A stretch of DNA of 64,000 bases. It comes from Acidovorax sp. 210-6. GTDB taxonomy: Bacteria > Pseudomonadota > Gammaproteobacteria > Burkholderiales > Burkholderiaceae_C. The stretch spans positions 2,976,001 through 3,040,000 of the forward strand of contig NZ_JAACJE010000001.1 of assembly GCF_010020825.1 (NCBI RefSeq), in the 5' to 3' direction. The notes under the pieces are model-generated. The model was not told the origin of the DNA. It worked only from the letters and a program-made list of their open reading frames with translations, and searched no databases. Shown piece by piece: positions 17,220 through 25,698 of the stretch. The position numbers and the translations under genes are program-made. The stretch's first letter is position 1; each line of letters begins with the position of its first letter.

Positions 17220-17659
17220 GATCATTCCTTTCCTGGATAGACGTCCAAGAGGCGAGGGCATGACCAGCTCTGTCGCAGCGGATGTGGTCTGAAAGAAATC
17301 CGCTGCCGAGGAACGCAGAACTTCCTTTCCCTTCAGCCGGCGTTCCAATCGGCTAGAGGATGATGTGTACACCGACGTGCAGTCGCGCATCGAAGCGCCA
17401 CGTCAGAATGGCAGGGTCACGTTGCCGCAACGGCCCAAAATCTGAGACCGAGTTCTATGCTAAGTGTTTCTAAATTGAACCAGCAGGCAGGTAACGACTG
17501 CGACGCGTACGGCAAGCCGGACAGAAGATGAGCGACGATGCGATCGCACACCCTTCAATGAAACTCTACTCCGCACTTGCCTGCTGTGCGTCTTGGGCCG
17601 AACGCCTCGCGAACAATCGACGGCGCAAGCGCGTGTTTTCGCGTGGAGATGCAGTAGTA
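17220..17659. other. Gap between AlpA-type and AcaB-like genes
   Basis: No convincing gene. A 49-codon frame on the plus strand (17528-17677, MSDDAIAHPSMKLYSALACC...) has a weak ribosome site and overlaps the AcaB-like gene tail to tail. I list it only as a possibility. The AlpA promoter must lie in the left part. Confidence 0.3.
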
Positions 17660-18433
17660 CTACACGGAACGTGCTGAGACGGCGTCATCCTCGGGCATCT
17701 CTACCGTCTGAGTGCCATCGGCGAAGCCCCTGCTTGCACTATCCTCAGCGCCGGGAACTGCCTTCGCGCTACCACCATCGACTTCGTTGCCGGAAAGTTG
17801 CGCCACATCCGCGGCAATAGACACGACCGCGCTCTTTCGAGCGTCCAGAGCGTTCATCTCCCGTCGCAACCGGCCAGCAAGGTTTCGCGCGCCGTTCGCT
17901 ACGTCACGCACGCGGCGCTTGAGCGCAGCCCGCTCGATGTCGACTGCCTGCGTGGTGATGACCTCATGGATTTCCAGGGTCTGCAGCAAAGGCATCAGTT
18001 GATCAAGCTTGCCCAAGATCTCCAGATATCTGCGGCTACTCGAAGACAACACACCGACCTCCAACTCCAAGGCAATCGTGTCATATGTAGCGACACTGGT
18101 AATGCCGTTGGCCTTGAAGAGCGCCTCCGCGCCATCAATAGCCTGGTTCAGTTGCTCGGCAACTTTGTCCATCTGCTCGCGAATGAGCCCTTCTACTTTC
18201 GCGACATCTTCATGATTGAGCTTGGTTCGCGAGATCACCGAGATGAAATGGATGCCCAGCTGAAAGGTATTGAAGTACCGGATGAACAGGCGCTTCCCCT
18301 CGGCGCTCGCAAAGCTGGCCTTAATTTTCAGGCTCGCAGCCTCCACTCGCCGGAAGTCGGCTTTGGTTTCCCGGGCAAGGATGCGGGCATTGACACCCCC
18401 CTGGTCGTGCTTGACGAAATCGAGGTCAGCCAT
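17660..18433 (-). CDS. AcaB-family (DUF1845) transcriptional regulator
   Basis: Predicted regulator of 257 aa related to AcaB of IncC plasmids, where AcaB switches on the FlhDC-like transfer activators. Seen: MADLDFVKHDQGGVNARILA start, RLFIRYFNTFQLGIHFISVISRTKL, long helical segments (LNQAIDGAEALFKANGI, REMNALDARKSA) and a low-complexity acidic tail. Of two close ATGs, the inner one has AGGAG at eight bases. Given the FlhD/FlhC-like pair in the same element, a similar activation cascade is likely. Assignment is by remembered family similarity. Confidence 0.72.
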   Translation of the reverse strand: MADLDFVKHDQGGVNARILARETKADFRRVEAASLKIKASFASAEGKRLFIRYFNTFQLGIHFISVISRTKLNHEDVAKVEGLIREQMDKVAEQLNQAIDGAEALFKANGITSVATYDTIALELEVGVLSSSSRRYLEILGKLDQLMPLLQTLEIHEVITTQAVDIERAALKRRVRDVANGARNLAGRLRREMNALDARKSAVVSIAADVAQLSGNEVDGGSAKAVPGAEDSASRGFADGTQTVEMPEDDAVSARSV

Positions 18434-18926
18434 AGTCATCTTCTCCTGGTACAACGAGCTTCGGAGAAATGATCGGCAAGACCTTGGCGCATCGCCACGC
18501 GAAACGGCCACGAAGTCAGGCTGCTTTCGGCATCGGGGCAGACTGATGGCGCTTCGGGCATTGACGCATAAGGGTTCGGCCTCTACCGTGGGAGGCATGC
18601 AGTAGCTGGCCCTGCACCCCTGGCAAGCCCTGGAGTTCCGTCGGCACGGTCTGAGCGCGACATGCTCTGGATCGCTGTCTCTACCCAATGCTTCCCGTCG
18701 GCGGCTTTCGAGGCCAGCCTGGGGGCAGTCACGCCCTCGGCCTGGCGCCGAAAGCTTTCTCCCTGCCGGTCGCTGGCGCACCGGCCCCATGGCACATCGA
18801 TCCGTGCCCAAGCCAGCCTTGAAATCCCCGATCCGCCACACGGATCCGTTCATCCATCCACCCCCTGGGGGCTAACAGCCCCCAGACAGGCGCGTTGGCT
18901 CCTGCCGCTATCCCAAGGAGCCAACC
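18434..18926. other. Divergent intergenic region with leader hairpin
   Basis: No gene is seen between the two divergent element genes. It should carry both promoters. A perfect 8-bp stem with a 5-base loop (CTGGGGGC-TAACA-GCCCCCAG) lies at 18865-18885, about 40 bp before the next start, and would form in the 5' leader of that message. Confidence 0.45.
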
Positions 18927-19529
18927 ATGCTGAGCCACAGCATCTCATCCGAGATCCGTCCTTGCCCGCCGATCGGAATCATGTCCGAAAGCGAGCACGC
19001 CGAGCGACCGGTCTTCCAGGTCCTGCTCGAACGACTGCAGACGGGGAATGCACACATCGTCCCGGCTGCAACTGCTGCGGCGATGCTCGACGCCACAGAC
19101 GACAGAGCTCCCGTCGAATGGAGCGAGGAGGACATCGTGCTGCTGCACTGGCGGTTGCTCAAGGAGATCGGTCGACTGGCCGATCCCGAGACACCGCTCG
19201 AAGAGAAGTTCGACACGCTGCGCTGGGTGTTCACCGAGCGCGAGAAGGATCGCAAGCCGTTCAGCTTCGTGTCCTGCCTTCGCGTGGTGGGCTGCAGCCC
19301 TTTGTCGCCCCTGCCGTACTGCGGCTTGGTCGACGTCGAAGAAGTCCGGGACGTCATCCGCTGCGCCATGCACAGCTGGCTACGCGAAACCCTGATGCGC
19401 TACCCAAGCTGGGTGCGCGAGGCCATCGTTGACCACCCCGAATGGGTCGAGTCCCGACTTGCCCGCAACCCTCAGTGGATCAACGAAGCGATAAGGCGCA
19501 CCGCACTCGAGGGCGATCTGTTCGCCTGA
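18927..19529 (+). CDS. Conjugative-element protein of unknown function
   Basis: Soluble acidic protein of 200 aa that I do not recognise. Seen: VEWSEEDIVLLHWRLLKEIGRLAD, LEEKFDTLRWVFTEREKDRKPFSF and a C-terminal run of short repeated units of the form YPSWVREAIVDHPEWVESRLARNPQW, resembling tandem helix-turn motifs with W at regular spacing. AAGGAG seven bases before the ATG makes the start firm. First gene of a plus-strand series typical of accessory genes in conjugative elements. Confidence 0.75.
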   Translation: MLSHSISSEIRPCPPIGIMSESEHAERPVFQVLLERLQTGNAHIVPAATAAAMLDATDDRAPVEWSEEDIVLLHWRLLKEIGRLADPETPLEEKFDTLRWVFTEREKDRKPFSFVSCLRVVGCSPLSPLPYCGLVDVEEVRDVIRCAMHSWLRETLMRYPSWVREAIVDHPEWVESRLARNPQWINEAIRRTALEGDLFA

Positions 19530-19602
19530 CTGCTCCGGCCTGACACCCCCAACCGAGGGAGCGCTCCCCGCCCCACTCTGCAACCTTGAAAGGAGTCCAC
19601 CA

Positions 19603-19851
19603 ATGACCGATTGGAGGGACGTTCTCTGCCTCCTGGCGATCTTCGTGGCCTACGGCTTGACCGGCCACCTGGACTACCAGGATGCCATCGCCATGGAAGA
19701 AGCCATGCGCGAGGAAACGCTACCGCCCTGCTTTGTGCCGCCCGGTACCACGGCAGAGCACGCGCCCCTGTTTTTCGTCGATCCGATGCCGGTGCGCCGT
19801 AGCGCACCGGCATCCATCTCTGCACCAGCCTGCGTGCCGGACCACGAATGA
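19603..19851 (+). CDS. Small predicted membrane-anchored protein, unknown
   Basis: Protein of 82 aa. The N-terminus has one hydrophobic segment (DVLCLLAIFVAYGLTGHL) and the rest is Pro-rich (LPPCFVPPGTTAEH). AAAGGAG precedes the ATG. It sits in line with the flanking element genes, 73 bp after the previous one and 11 bp before the next. No family recognised. Confidence 0.6.
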   Translation: MTDWRDVLCLLAIFVAYGLTGHLDYQDAIAMEEAMREETLPPCFVPPGTTAEHAPLFFVDPMPVRRSAPASISAPACVPDHE

Positions 19852-19862
19852 GGAGTCGAACC

Positions 19863-20192
19863 ATGCAACACACCGCACATCAGCCGCGTCGCGTGGAGGC
19901 CCTGCTTCCGGTGCGCGATCTCGGCGACATCGAGTTCCTCGTGAAGGAAAGCGAAATCCTGACCGGCCGCGCCGGCCGGGGCTTCGTGATCGCCGGCGCC
20001 GACCGCCTGGTCTACCGGGTGCACTGGCACCTGCTGGGCTTCAAGGTCGAGCGCCTGGACGCGCGCGGCCAAGTCCTGGACTGTCGGCACTTGTTGCCCT
20101 GGGAGTTCGAGGAACACGGCCTCGCCCAGGCGCTGGCCTGCGGCCAGCTGTTCACAGCATCGGTGCCCCGCGACACGAGCGGACGCGCCTGA
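19863..20192 (+). CDS. Conjugative-element protein of unknown function
   Basis: Protein of 109 aa with alternating hydrophobic/charged pattern (GFVIAGADRLVYRVHWHLLGFKVERLDARG), probably a small beta-rich soluble protein. GAGGAGT precedes the ATG. Same direction and close spacing as neighbours. Function not recognised. Confidence 0.6.
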   Translation: MQHTAHQPRRVEALLPVRDLGDIEFLVKESEILTGRAGRGFVIAGADRLVYRVHWHLLGFKVERLDARGQVLDCRHLLPWEFEEHGLAQALACGQLFTASVPRDTSGRA

Positions 20193-20254
20193 TACCCACC
20201 ACCCCGTCAGCGGGCCGCCCTCGTGGGAGGTTCACTGGCATTCAGGAGATCTCC

Positions 20255-21895
20255 ATGAAGATCCAGGTTCACATCAACGAAGAAGGCGCACTACGCAACC
20301 AGCGCTACGCCTTCACCGACCGCTTCACGCTGGTCAGCGAGCTGCTGCAGAACGCCCGCCGTGCGGGCGCGCTGCACATCGTCATCGACCACCAGGTCGA
20401 TAAGCAGATGTTGCGCGTGCAAGACGACGGGCTCGGCATCGAAGACTTCCAGAAGCTGCTGAGCTTCCATGAGTCCGGCTGGGACGGCGACACCATCGCC
20501 CAGGAACATCCCTTCGGGATCGGATTCACGAAGTGCCTGTACGCCGCGGCGCGCGTCGTGGTCCTTTCGGGCGACCGGTGCGTGGACATCGACACGGTCG
20601 CCGCGCTGCGGCGCGAAGCGTTCGAGGTCCAGACCGCGACACAGGCGATCAGCGGGACCGTCATCGAACTGCACGGCGTCGACATCGCCGACCTGGCGCA
20701 GCGTATGGAGGAGCTGTGCGAGGGCTTCCCCGTCGACGTGGTCTTCAATGGCCAGTCGCTGGAACGGCGCTACGCCGAGGATCGCCTGCCGTTCATGGCC
20801 ACGCCGATCGGCGCCGTGCACGTCGCGGGCAACCGCAGCGGCAAGGCCGCGCGGAACTCGCTGGTATTCCTCCAGGGCTTCTGCGTCAAGCGGCCCACGT
20901 ACTACAGCGCGGGCGAGATCAATGTCGTCCACCTGGATCCGCAGCAGTTCATGGCTCGCCTGCCCGACAGGGACACGCTGATTGACGCAGACCAGCAGTT
21001 GCGCCGGGTCGAGGCCCAGTTCAAGCAGTCCTGGCGGACGGTGCTGGAGGTGGCCCGCACGCAGTTGCCCGCCGTGGAGTTCGTCGACACCTACTTCGAC
21101 GCGATGAAGCAGTGGGGGCACGTGGACTTGCTCAACGACCTGGACGTCCTGCCCGCAGCGCTCTTCGAGCGCATCGTCGGCTATCCCATCCAGGCGCGCC
21201 ATGCCGAGCGTGACTACGTCGAACCGGTGGCCTCCGCCCCCAGTCGCGAAGACATCGAGGAAGGCCGGGTGACCGTCGTGTCGCTGGGCTGGCCTGACGG
21301 CGAGAACACGGGACACTGGATGCTCGCCAGGCACAAGCAGTGGCTGGCCGCAGAGGCCTATGTGCTCGATCCGGGCCACTGGCTGCAACCTCACGTCCGC
21401 TACATCGAAGACCAGGAGGCCCAGATCGAGGTGCGGTCGGAGACGGCGCGCGCCACACTCGAAGGCCGTTGGGTCAATCCCCTGGTGATTGTCTGTGAGT
21501 CCGTTCACATCCGTGTGGGCGTGCACAAGGTGGACGTCGGAAACGAAGGCGTCTGCCTGGACGGCGACATCCTAGTCCCTGCCGGAGAAAACTCCGGCGA
21601 GCCGGTGCGCCAGCTGTCGGACTTCGTCGATGGGAACGATCGCTATCGCGAAGACGAGATGGAAGCTGACCGCGACGCCCTGGCCGACCTCATCCGCCTG
21701 CTGCGCTCCACCGACCCGGTGGACACACTCAGCTCGCTGCTGGCGGACCTGCACCTCGGGAAGTACCCGCTGCTGCATGGCCGACAGTTCGAGGTCACGG
21801 TAGGCCAAGGTAGCATGCCAGGCTGCACGGTGGAGCTTCTCGGTTCCACCGAGGCGGTCGCCATGCCCGGGGGAGACGGCCATGCAGAACGCTGA
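20255..21895 (+). CDS. GHKL-type ATPase (HSP90-like ATP-binding domain)
   Basis: Predicted ATPase of 546 aa. The N-terminal ATP lid and motifs are clear: FTLVSELLQNARRAGA (N box, E and N), VQDDGLGIEDFQKLL (G1) and HPFGIGFTKCLYAA (G2) within the first 110 residues. The rest shows no domain I know. Similar GHKL proteins accompany conjugative elements, but their role is not established. CAGGAG lies before the ATG. Its end overlaps the next gene by 14 bp, so the two are probably translated together and may work together. Confidence 0.75.
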   Translation: MKIQVHINEEGALRNQRYAFTDRFTLVSELLQNARRAGALHIVIDHQVDKQMLRVQDDGLGIEDFQKLLSFHESGWDGDTIAQEHPFGIGFTKCLYAAARVVVLSGDRCVDIDTVAALRREAFEVQTATQAISGTVIELHGVDIADLAQRMEELCEGFPVDVVFNGQSLERRYAEDRLPFMATPIGAVHVAGNRSGKAARNSLVFLQGFCVKRPTYYSAGEINVVHLDPQQFMARLPDRDTLIDADQQLRRVEAQFKQSWRTVLEVARTQLPAVEFVDTYFDAMKQWGHVDLLNDLDVLPAALFERIVGYPIQARHAERDYVEPVASAPSREDIEEGRVTVVSLGWPDGENTGHWMLARHKQWLAAEAYVLDPGHWLQPHVRYIEDQEAQIEVRSETARATLEGRWVNPLVIVCESVHIRVGVHKVDVGNEGVCLDGDILVPAGENSGEPVRQLSDFVDGNDRYREDEMEADRDALADLIRLLRSTDPVDTLSSLLADLHLGKYPLLHGRQFEVTVGQGSMPGCTVELLGSTEAVAMPGGDGHAER

Positions 21896-22895
21896 ATACG
21901 CGGCCCGCGTGGAAGCGGTCAAGCAGCGTGCGCACGGGCGCTGGACCGAGATCCTCGGTGCCCTGGGGCTGGACGAGCGGCTGCTCAAGCGCAAGTCCCT
22001 GCCCTGCCCGGTCTGCAAGGATGGGGTGGACCGCTTTCAGTACACCGACAAGTACGGTGAGGGGAACTACCACTGCCGCAAGTGCGGCCCGGGTGGCGGC
22101 TTCAAGCTGCTGCAGGCCTGCAAGGCCATGGACTTCCACACCGCCCTGTGCGCGGTCGAGAAGGTGCTGGGCATGCTGCCGCCGGCCAGGCCAGATTCGG
22201 CCAACGACGCGGCCGCACCGGAGCGCATGAAGAAGCTGGTGCAGCGCATCTGGAGCGAAGCGCGGGCGGTCACGATCGGCGACGAGGTCGACCGCTACCT
22301 GCGCGGCCGTGGGCTCGCTTTGGACAGCTATCCCGCCTCGCTTCGCTTTCACCCCACTCTGGGCTACTACCAGAAGGAAGGCGCGGCAAAGGCACACAAG
22401 GTGGCCACGTATCCCGCGATGCTGGCCAGCGTGCAGGACGCGCAAGGGGCGATCACCCTGCACCGCACCTATCTGCAGGCGGGCCGCAAGCTCGATGCAC
22501 CGGATGCGAAGAAGGTGCTCAGCAGCGGCTTCGCAGGCGCTTGCGTGCGACTGGCCGAGGCGACCGACGAGCTCGCCGTGTGCGAAGGCATCGAGACCGG
22601 CATCGCGGTTTTCCTGGCGACTGGCAAGCCGGTGTGGTGCGCGCTGAGCGCGGGCAACCTGGAAAAGCTCTGGGTCCCGGACACGGTGCGCAGCGTGTGC
22701 GTCTACGGCGACAACGACGCCGACGGCGACTTCACCGGACAAGCTAGCGCCTACGCGCTCGCACGCCGGCTCAAGCGCGAAGAGGCCAAGGGTGGCCCTC
22801 GTACGGTCCGCGTCTTCCTGCCACGGCAGGCGGGCTCGGACTGGGCCGACGTGTGGCGCCAGCGGCAGGAAGCCGTGCTGCTGCGCGCCGCGTGA
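21882..22895 (+). CDS. Zinc-finger/Toprim primase-like protein
   Basis: Predicted DNA primase-like protein (337 aa). An N-terminal zinc finger (CPVC at 40-43, then YHCRKCGPGGGF near 65) is followed by a Toprim domain with the catalytic Glu in LAVCEGIETGIAVF near residue 230 and the DxD pair in CVYGDNDADGDFTGQASAY near 275. This matches the phage P4/T7-type primase-helicase N-half without the helicase. Probably used for element DNA synthesis after transfer. It overlaps the GHKL gene. Confidence 0.82.
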   Translation: MQNAEYAARVEAVKQRAHGRWTEILGALGLDERLLKRKSLPCPVCKDGVDRFQYTDKYGEGNYHCRKCGPGGGFKLLQACKAMDFHTALCAVEKVLGMLPPARPDSANDAAAPERMKKLVQRIWSEARAVTIGDEVDRYLRGRGLALDSYPASLRFHPTLGYYQKEGAAKAHKVATYPAMLASVQDAQGAITLHRTYLQAGRKLDAPDAKKVLSSGFAGACVRLAEATDELAVCEGIETGIAVFLATGKPVWCALSAGNLEKLWVPDTVRSVCVYGDNDADGDFTGQASAYALARRLKREEAKGGPRTVRVFLPRQAGSDWADVWRQRQEAVLLRAA

Positions 22896-23171
22896 TTCTG
22901 GTTTGGGGGATGGGCATCGCGCCCTCCCCCGCTTTTTCAGCGCGGGTTCGGCCAGCCGAGCCCGCACTGCAAAGGTTTCTCCCGCTGGTCGCTGCCAGAC
23001 CAGGCCGCCACGACTTCGGTCGTGCGGCGAAGGCAGCCTTGGAGTTTCACGCGCGACCTCGGTCGCGCTCACAGTGGATCGGCACCTGCCGGTCCTTCAT
23101 CAGCCCTTGCGGGGATGCGCATCCCCGTGGGGGAGAGCCGTCCCCGCTTTTCGCAATCGAAGGAGATTGTC
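22896..23171 (+). other. Structured leader of the DUF932 gene
   Basis: Non-coding 276 bp rich in perfect hairpins. CACGAC-TTCG-GTCGTG (23009-23024) has a UUCG tetraloop closed by C-G, GCGCGAC-CTCG-GTCGCGC (23051-23068) has a 7-bp stem, and GGGGATGCGCATCCCC (23111-23126) is a perfect 16-bp palindrome. A further loose stem lies near 22933-22950. They precede the DUF932 gene and probably shape its mRNA. Confidence 0.55.
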
Positions 23172-24236
23172 ATGAGAAGCGGACGTACCCTGGTGAGCTT
23201 GGCGCATGAACTGCAACGCCAGCTCGACACCAAAAAGGATCTGGTCGTTCCCTCGCCCCTGGTGCACCACAGCACCAGCGAAGGCGGTGGAACGACCCTC
23301 GTGGTCGAGGAGGCAAGCGGACCGGCGGCATATGGCGTGACCCCGCTCGCGCGCCGACAACTCGCCGACAAGCTGAACATCCCGTATGCCTATTTCGAAC
23401 GCATGCGCGAAAGCCAGCCGGCGCTGCTGGACCGCAACGTCAACACCTGGCTGCAAAGCGAGGGCGACCGGCGTCTGCTGCGCACGCTCGATGGCAATGT
23501 GCGCGCCGTGCTGTCAGACCGCTACCGCCGGCTGGACAACTACGACCTGGCCGAGCATGTCCTGCCGATCCTGCAGGGCTTGTCCGGGCTCACGTTCGAG
23601 TCCGTGGAGTTGACCGAGACGCGCATGTACCTCAAGTGCGTCACGTCGAAGCTGCAGTACGAGATGGCGCCTGGAGACATCGTGCAGGCCGGCATCGCCA
23701 TCTCGAACTCCGAGGTCGGGCAGGGCACCCTGTCGGTGCAGCCCCTGCTGTTCCGGCTCGTGTGCCGCAATGGTCTGATCGTGGCGGACCGCACCTTGCG
23801 CAAGACCCATGTGGGCCGCGCACTGGCGCTGGAAGATGAAGGTGTCACGGTCTACCAGGACGACACCCTGCTCGCCGACGACAAGGCGTTCTTCCTCAAG
23901 GTGCGCGATGTGGTCCAGGCAGCCGTGTCCGACGTGACCTTCCGGCAGGCCGCCGCCAAGATGCAGCGGACCATGGGCATCCAGATCGTTGGCAATCCTG
24001 TGCAGAGCGTGGAGGTGCTGGCCCAGCGCTACACGCTCAACGATGCGGAGCGCTCGGGCGTGCTGCGTCATCTGGTGGCAGGAGGTGACCTGTCGGGCTA
24101 TGGCCTAGTCAACGCGGTGACCCACTACAGCCAGGAGGTCGAGGACTACGACCGAGCCACCGAGTTCGAGGTGCTGGGCGGCAAGCTCATCGAGTTGTCG
24201 GCATCCGAGTGGAAGCCACTGGCCGAAGCCGCCTGA
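23172..24236 (+). CDS. DUF932 protein (element maintenance)
   Basis: Protein of 354 aa of the DUF932 family, common on conjugative plasmids, ICEs and phages; the function is unknown. Typical pieces: YGVTPLARRQLADKLNIPYAYFERM near residue 55, NVRAVLSDRYRRLDNYDLAE near 115, GIAISNSEVGQGTLSVQPLLFRLVC near 178 and NGLIVADRTLRKTHVG. GAAGGAGA precedes the ATG. It follows a structured leader rather than overlapping its neighbour, suggesting separate expression. Confidence 0.88.
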   Translation: MRSGRTLVSLAHELQRQLDTKKDLVVPSPLVHHSTSEGGGTTLVVEEASGPAAYGVTPLARRQLADKLNIPYAYFERMRESQPALLDRNVNTWLQSEGDRRLLRTLDGNVRAVLSDRYRRLDNYDLAEHVLPILQGLSGLTFESVELTETRMYLKCVTSKLQYEMAPGDIVQAGIAISNSEVGQGTLSVQPLLFRLVCRNGLIVADRTLRKTHVGRALALEDEGVTVYQDDTLLADDKAFFLKVRDVVQAAVSDVTFRQAAAKMQRTMGIQIVGNPVQSVEVLAQRYTLNDAERSGVLRHLVAGGDLSGYGLVNAVTHYSQEVEDYDRATEFEVLGGKLIELSASEWKPLAEAA

Positions 24237-24304
24237 TAAACGTGTCGCGGCTGCAGGAGGGGCAATCCCTCCTGCAATCCGCCATTGATCTGAACGACTT
24301 TCCG

Positions 24305-25051
24305 TCAGAACAACTGCACGCTGATCCCGCCATGAACCTTGCCAAGCAGACTGACGCCCGAACGCTTGGCCGCAGCGGCCCCTGTCCATTCATGATCCCG
24401 GTAGGCCTTGTTGTCGCATTGGAGCACGATGCTCTTGTCAATCCGCTGGTCAACGCGGCGGATAAGAACTTCGTTGTCGCGGGTGAACGCGTATATCCCA
24501 TTGCCTTCGATACGGGTGATGGCCGTGTTCACAAACACGATGTCCCCAGTCCGCAAGCGTGGTGCCATCTCGTCGCCAAGCACACGGATCGGAATTCCCA
24601 GTTCACCCCGCCACACCAGAGAATCGGTGATCGCGCGAATGCAGTTGGCCATTTGGACAATTGGAGTGCCGTGATCGGAATCGCGCACCTCGCGATGAAG
24701 GACACCGATGATCTCGTCCGCGCTGCACCCCAGGCCAACGCACAGTCGTGCAAAGGATTCGAGATCCGGCAACCCGGGCTCCTGGATGTCAAACCAACGA
24801 CGCACGCTCTGCGCCGCCCGCTGCGTGATGCCGGCCACAAAGGAAACCTCCTTCGCGGCGGGTATGCCCATGGCCACTAGTCTGGCATGCAGGCGGTCGC
24901 GCACACCAGGAACCAGGTCGAGATCACCCTCCTCTTCGGCATTGCGGCCTGCATGCCCAGCCCTGGCACGTTGTCCACCTACAAGCCCGTTCCTTCGAGG
25001 GGGACGCACATGCCTTGCGGGGTAGCGCGCCGGAGTTTTTGTGGATGTCAC
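24305..25051 (-). CDS. S24/CI-like repressor with replaced catalytic residues (GTG start)
   Basis: Phage-type repressor (248 aa) in the position of SetR in SXT-type elements. A helix-turn-helix region lies at about 50-110 (VAMGIPAAKEVSFVAGITQR...ESFARLCVGLGCSADEI) and an S24/LexA-like C-domain at 150-240. In self-cleaving members the motif is GDSM-x-P with a Lys later. Here it is GDEMAPRLRTGDIVFV and VLIRRVDQ, so the nucleophile Ser is Glu and the Lys is Arg. RecA-stimulated self-cleavage should therefore be impossible. GTG start with AGGAGA upstream. Divergent from the FlhD-like activator. Confidence 0.82.
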   Translation of the reverse strand: MTSTKTPARYPARHVRPPRRNGLVGGQRARAGHAGRNAEEEGDLDLVPGVRDRLHARLVAMGIPAAKEVSFVAGITQRAAQSVRRWFDIQEPGLPDLESFARLCVGLGCSADEIIGVLHREVRDSDHGTPIVQMANCIRAITDSLVWRGELGIPIRVLGDEMAPRLRTGDIVFVNTAITRIEGNGIYAFTRDNEVLIRRVDQRIDKSIVLQCDNKAYRDHEWTGAAAAKRSGVSLLGKVHGGISVQLF

Positions 25052-25209
25052 GCTTGTCTCCTTGCCTATCGGAAACCGCGTGTTGTACTGCTACTTTTGT
25101 TACCGGATGTGCGCGATTGCGAAATCAGTCGCCATAGCCGTCATTTGTCCGTGGCGAGTTCAGCCAGTCGTCCGTTAGCAGCTTTTGATGTGGGGTTTTC
25201 CATAACCCG

Positions 25210-25221
25210 CAGCATATGCTG
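25210..25221. promoter_or_regulatory. Perfect 12-bp palindrome between repressor and activator genes
   Basis: CAGCATATGCTG is a perfect dyad in the 253-bp divergent region between the S24-type repressor and the FlhD-like activator, 84 bp before the latter. It is a natural candidate operator for the repressor or the AcaB-like protein. Confidence 0.4.
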
Positions 25222-25304
25222 TACCCCAAAAAGCCCCATCAACCCGATCCGAGGACGTCGTGAAACATCGTTGAGCCACCCAACAGGGATATGAGGAACC
25301 GATC

Positions 25305-25619
25305 ATGCGCCACCTGCATCTGTCCGATGTGCAATCCACCAACCTGCAATTGCTCCACGTGATCCTCGTGGGGGCGCAGCGAGACTTGGTGGAGACCTGC
25401 CGCAAATTCCATCTGCACACCACCCAGGCCGAGCGCCTGCGTACGATGCAGCCCTCCGAGATCTGGTCTCTCGTGCATGCGGTCGGCGACACCTCGCTGT
25501 TCGTGCCCAGGAACGACTTTCTCGCCTTGATCGACTCGCCGCCCGCATTGGCCGGCACGCTCGCAGCAGTGCGCCCGCCCTTCCCTCCTTCGCTGCATCC
25601 CATTCAGGTGCCCCGCTGA
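25305..25619 (+). CDS. FlhD-like transfer activator subunit (SetD/AcaD type)
   Basis: Small activator of 104 aa. It matches FlhD in outline: D-x3-TNLQLLHVILVGAQRDLVE at 9-30, then a QAERL segment and SLVHAVGDTSLFVPR. In SXT and IncC elements such FlhD homologues pair with a FlhC homologue to switch on the transfer genes. The stop TGA is followed immediately by ATG of the FlhC-like frame, as expected for a coupled pair. A flagellar role is unlikely because no flagellar gene is near. Weak but consistent similarity. Confidence 0.68.
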   Translation: MRHLHLSDVQSTNLQLLHVILVGAQRDLVETCRKFHLHTTQAERLRTMQPSEIWSLVHAVGDTSLFVPRNDFLALIDSPPALAGTLAAVRPPFPPSLHPIQVPR

Positions 25620-25646
25620 ATGCCGGGAACCAAAGTCGGCCAGCGC

Positions 25647-25698
25647 CTGCGGATGCTGGCGCTGGCCCGAGACTGCGGATGCTGGCGCTGGCCCGAGA
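25647..25698 (+). repeat. 26-bp tandem duplication in the FlhC-like gene
   Basis: Two identical 26-bp copies of CTGCGGATGCTGGCGCTGGC+CCGAGA stand in tandem (25647-25672 and 25673-25698), followed by the first five bases of a third. 26 is not a multiple of three. The ATG at 25620 reads into the first copy in the right frame but leaves it in the second copy and stops at 25710. Without one copy, it would read MPGTKVGQRLRMLALARDCA and continue into the FlhC-like body. Confidence 0.95.

Noticed and set aside
17528-17677. Possible 49-residue plus-strand peptide between AlpA-type and AcaB-like genes
   Set aside because: Weak ribosome site, no recognisable content, and it overlaps the AcaB-like gene tail.
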